DNA of 15,944 nt from Flavobacteriales bacterium (lineage in GTDB: Bacteria; Bacteroidota; Bacteroidia; Flavobacteriales; Flavobacteriaceae): contig QIIH01000215.1 in NCBI GenBank assembly GCA_003229235.1, forward strand, positions 1-15,944, read 5' to 3'. The notes beneath the pieces were generated by a model that saw nothing but the letters and a program-made list of their open reading frames with translations, did no database searches and had not been told where the DNA came from. The stretch's first letter is position 1; each line of letters starts with the position of its first letter. This document shows positions 13,215-15,944 of the stretch, piece after piece. The translations under genes and the position numbers were made by a program.

Positions 13215-13682
13215 ATGTTCAAGCAAAAGGTAACACAACTAGTCACAGAAGCTTTGGCTCAGGAGCCATCCTTATTTTTAATCGACTTGTCGATAGGAGA
13301 GAATAATGCCATAAAAGTGGTGTTAGATGGAGATAACGGAGTGAGTGTTAAAGACTGTATCGCTGTTAGTCGAGGAGTCGAGCACAATTTGGACAGAGAA
13401 GAGTACGACTTTTCACTAGAAGTTACTTCGGCTGGAGTTTCAGAACCTTTAACACTGCCTAGGCAGTATGTTAAAAATGCAGGACGAAAGCTCAAGGTAA
13501 AGACCAAAGATGGGCAAACCATCGAAGGTTTATTAACGGCTTCAGACGATAAGGGTTGTACGTTGCAATGGAAAACACGAGAGCCTAAGCCAATTGGCAA
13601 AGGTAAAGTGACAGTTGAGAAGGAAGCGACACTTAGCTATGATAACATGGTAGAAGCTAAAGTGATGATAAATTTTAATTAA
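13215..13682 (+). CDS. rimP: Ribosome maturation factor RimP
   Basis: RimP assists late assembly of the 30S subunit. The 155-residue protein has the usual two parts: an alpha/beta domain (about 1-80) with the family motif DFSLEVTSAGVSEPLTLPRQY (65-85, here EVTSAG in place of the common EVSSPG), and an SH3-like C-terminal domain (about 88-155) starting GRKLKVKTKDG. The C-terminal domain carries a somewhat long lysine-rich loop (KTREPKPIGKGKVTVEKE). No Shine-Dalgarno sequence precedes the ATG. It is the first gene of the conserved rimP-nusA-infB operon and is followed by nusA after 8 nt. Confidence 0.95.
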   Translation: MFKQKVTQLVTEALAQEPSLFLIDLSIGENNAIKVVLDGDNGVSVKDCIAVSRGVEHNLDREEYDFSLEVTSAGVSEPLTLPRQYVKNAGRKLKVKTKDGQTIEGLLTASDDKGCTLQWKTREPKPIGKGKVTVEKEATLSYDNMVEAKVMINFN

Positions 13683-13690
13683 AGTTTGAT

Positions 13691-14923
13691 ATGGAAAATA
13701 TCGCATTAATAGAATCTTTTTCGGAGTTTAAAGACGACAAATTAATTGACAGGGTAACCCTGATGGCAATTTTGGAAGATGTTTTTAGAAGTGCCCTAAA
13801 AAAGAAGTACGGTGATGACGACAACTTTGATATTATTATAAACCCTGATAAAGGGGATTTAGAGATATGGAGAAATCGCATCGTTGTTGCAGACGGCGAA
13901 GTTGAAGACGAGAACCAAGAGATTTCTTTAAAAGAAGCTCAAAAAATTGAACCAGATTTTGAAGTAGGCGAAGATGTGTCAGAAGAAGTTAAGCTGATGG
14001 ATCTTGGTAGACGTTCGATTTTGGCCTTACGCCAGAATTTAATTTCTAAAATTCACGAGCACGATAATACAAATATATACAAGCAGTTTAAAGAGCTGGA
14101 AGGCGAAATTTACACTGCAGAAGTACATCATATCCGCCATAGAGCAGTTATCTTATTGGACGACGATGGAAACGAAATAATTTTACCTAAGGATCGTCAG
14201 ATCCCATCAGACTTTTTTAGAAAAGGTGAGAACGTACGCGGAATTATCGAAAGTGTAGAGCTTAAAGGCAATAAACCTTCGATTATCATGTCTCGTTCGA
14301 GTCCTTTATTCTTAGAAAAATTATTTGAAAGTGAAATTCCAGAAGTATTTGATGGTTTGATCACTGTTAAAAAAGTAGTTAGAATCCCAGGTGAAAAAGC
14401 AAAAGTAGCTGTAGATTCGTATGACGACCGAATAGATCCAGTAGGAGCTTGTGTTGGTATGAAGGGATCACGTATTCACGGAATTGTACGCGAATTGGGG
14501 AACGAAAATATTGATGTAATTAATTACACCAACAACTTGCAACTTTTTGTAACAAGAGCTTTAAGCCCCGCTCGAATCACTTCTATTAAATTAAATGAAG
14601 AAACAAAACGTGCTGAGGTAATTTTACGCCCAGAAGAAGTTTCGAAAGCGATAGGGCGTGGAGGGCACAATATTAGATTGGCCGGACAATTAACCGGATA
14701 CGAAATTGATGTCTTTAGAGAGGGTGCAGAAGAAGATGTCGAACTAAGAGAGTTTAGTGACGAAATTGACGATTGGATTATTAAAGAATTTAGTAAAATT
14801 GGTTTAGATACCGCCAAAAGTATCCTAGAGAAAGAGATAGGAGATTTGGTAAAGATGACCGATTTAGAAGAAGAGACCATCGTCGAAGTTGTCAATATAT
14901 TAAAGAAGGAATTCGAGGAGTAA
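13691..14923 (+). CDS. nusA: Transcription termination/antitermination factor NusA
   Basis: NusA binds RNA polymerase and nascent RNA to modulate pausing, termination and antitermination. The 410 residues show an N-terminal RNAP-binding domain (about 1-128, starting MENIALIESFSEFKDDKLID), an S1 domain (about 134-203), KH1 with GMKGSR (256-261) and KH2 with the GxxG loop GRGG (322-325). A short helical tail (about 350-410) ends the protein. The acidic AR repeats of enterobacterial NusA are absent, as usual in Bacteroidetes. It sits 8 nt after rimP and 41 nt before infB, probably in one transcript. In other bacteria NusA can regulate its own operon, and the leader hairpin upstream of rimP is a candidate site. 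Confidence 0.97.
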   Translation: MENIALIESFSEFKDDKLIDRVTLMAILEDVFRSALKKKYGDDDNFDIIINPDKGDLEIWRNRIVVADGEVEDENQEISLKEAQKIEPDFEVGEDVSEEVKLMDLGRRSILALRQNLISKIHEHDNTNIYKQFKELEGEIYTAEVHHIRHRAVILLDDDGNEIILPKDRQIPSDFFRKGENVRGIIESVELKGNKPSIIMSRSSPLFLEKLFESEIPEVFDGLITVKKVVRIPGEKAKVAVDSYDDRIDPVGACVGMKGSRIHGIVRELGNENIDVINYTNNLQLFVTRALSPARITSIKLNEETKRAEVILRPEEVSKAIGRGGHNIRLAGQLTGYEIDVFREGAEEDVELREFSDEIDDWIIKEFSKIGLDTAKSILEKEIGDLVKMTDLEEETIVEVVNILKKEFEE

Positions 14924-14964
14924 TTGTACCTTGAGGATTCCGAAAATACAGTGAGAAGCATTTT

Positions 14965-15944
14965 ATGGCCGAAACAAAAACAATGAGGTTAAGTAAAGTA
15001 TTGCGCGAATTTAATATTTCGCTTGATCGTGCCGTTGACTCTTTAAAAGACAACGGTTTCGTAATTGAAGCGCGCCCTACTACCAAGATTTCTGGTGAGG
15101 AATATCAAATTTTGTTTGATGAGTTCCAAACCGATAAAAGTAAGAAGGTAGCCTCAAAGGAAGTAGGAGAAGAAAAGCGTAAAGAGAAGGAAGAACTCCG
15201 TCTCGCCCGCGAAAAAGAGCAAGAAGAAAGATTGAGTCGTCTAGAAGCGTCTAAGGTTGTTAAGGCCAGAGCCCAATTAGATGGTCCCAAGAAAATTGGT
15301 AAAATCGAACTAGATGTAGCCAAAAAGAAGCCAGAAGCAGCTCCCATAGTAGAAGCCCCTAAAGCTGCCGAAACTGTCGAAAAAGCTCCTGTAGCAGAAA
15401 AAGCTGTTAAAGAAACTCCAGCTGAAAAGGCGAAAGAACCTGTAGCGCCAAAAGCTGTTCCTACTAAAAAAGAAGTTAAAATCACTGAGGTAGCAAAAGC
15501 TGCGAAAGAAGCAGAAGTTGTAGCGAAGCCTACAGATAAGACAGAAACTAAAGAAGGAACTACAGACGAAACTACAGAGGAAACTGTTGTTTCAGAAAAA
15601 GTTGAAACTCAATATAAAAAATTAGACGGCCCTAATTTTACTGGTAAAAAAATTGATTTAGCAAAATTTAAAAAACCAGAAAAAAAGAAGAAAGAAACGC
15701 CAGCAGCAAGTAGTTCTAAAGCTTCTGCAGAAAAGCGCAGCAAACGTCGTCGTATAAGTAAAGAACCTTCTGGTGGTGGTAATCGACCTAATCAACGGGG
15801 TGGTGGTGGAAACCGCAGAACTCCAATTGTAAAAGAGGAGCCTAGCGAAGAAGATGTTCAAAAACAAGTACGCGAAACCTTAGAGAAGCTTCAAGGGAAG
15901 TCTAGCAAAGGGAAGGGTGCTAAATATCGTAGAGAGAAACGAGA
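14965..15944 (+). CDS. infB: Translation initiation factor IF-2, N-terminal part (3' end outside window)
   Basis: The first 326 codons of infB are present and the frame is open to the window edge. IF-2 is the GTPase that delivers initiator tRNA to the ribosome. Residues 7-55 (MRLSKVLREFNISLDRAVD onward) are the IF2-N domain. Residues 56-326 are the long, charged, low-complexity linker rich in Lys, Glu, Ala and Pro, with a Gly/Arg patch (about 258-287). Two related blocks occur in it: LDGPKKIGKIELDVAKKKPE (105-124) and LDGPNFTGKKIDLAKFKKPE (220-239). The G domain lies beyond the window. ATG 14965 is chosen over ATG 14983 because the N-terminal extension AETKT resembles what Bacteroidetes homologues carry, but the second start cannot be excluded. 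Confidence 0.96.
   Translation, partial: MAETKTMRLSKVLREFNISLDRAVDSLKDNGFVIEARPTTKISGEEYQILFDEFQTDKSKKVASKEVGEEKRKEKEELRLAREKEQEERLSRLEASKVVKARAQLDGPKKIGKIELDVAKKKPEAAPIVEAPKAAETVEKAPVAEKAVKETPAEKAKEPVAPKAVPTKKEVKITEVAKAAKEAEVVAKPTDKTETKEGTTDETTEETVVSEKVETQYKKLDGPNFTGKKIDLAKFKKPEKKKKETPAASSSKASAEKRSKRRRISKEPSGGGNRPNQRGGGGNRRTPIVKEEPSEEDVQKQVRETLEKLQGKSSKGKGAKYRREKR

Noticed and set aside
13259..15485. Long minus-strand open frames opposite rimP, nusA and infB
   Set aside because: They are Ser/Leu/Phe-rich mirror readings of strongly supported plus-strand genes, with no domains of their own.

Overview
The window looks like chromosomal DNA from a member of the Flavobacteriaceae (Bacteroidetes). 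The evidence is the Bacteroidetes-type promoters (TAnnTTTG at -7), the lack of Shine-Dalgarno sequences before most starts, the 410-residue NusA without C-terminal acidic repeats, an IF2 that begins with MRLSKVLREF-like sequence, a DUF2723 membrane protein, and a CphA plus glycosylasparaginase plus GH92 neighbourhood. The species cannot be named from the sequence.

Left part (1-4712): the 3' end of a cyanophycin synthetase gene (cphA, + strand) faces a two-gene minus-strand unit. In that unit a GH92 alpha-mannosidase lipoprotein is followed 27 nt later by a probable Tat-exported N4-(beta-N-acetylglucosaminyl)-L-asparaginase. Together these two suggest breakdown of Asn-linked mannose glycans outside the inner membrane. 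The asparaginase family could alternatively act on isoaspartyl dipeptides from cyanophycin. Centre-left (4819-10336): a membrane-anchored calcineurin-type phosphoesterase, a small thioredoxin-fold protein that has lost both active-site cysteines, then a minus-strand pair of a 1094-residue DUF2723 membrane protein and a NodB-type polysaccharide deacetylase. The deacetylase gene ends inside the thioredoxin-like gene.

Centre (10337-11370): about 1 kb without a convincing protein gene but dense in structure. A near-consensus promoter reads into a tRNA-like region that resembles tRNA-Gln interrupted by two 19-nt palindromic insertions. Intact tRNA-Gln(TTG) and a strong intrinsic terminator follow. 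Beyond the terminator lie two copies of a motif ending in GTGGGTAGT. Each is followed by a long inverted repeat whose lower stem differs between copies but whose tip and loop are similar. This is the part of the window least explained by known features.

Right part (11371-15944): a DUF1348 (NTF2-like) protein gene converges on a tandem-domain universal stress protein gene. Between them is about 400 nt built largely from four or more unrelated 7-8 nt tandem repeats. The window ends with the housekeeping operon rimP-nusA-infB, which has an exact TATATTTG promoter element and a leader hairpin. infB runs off the edge.
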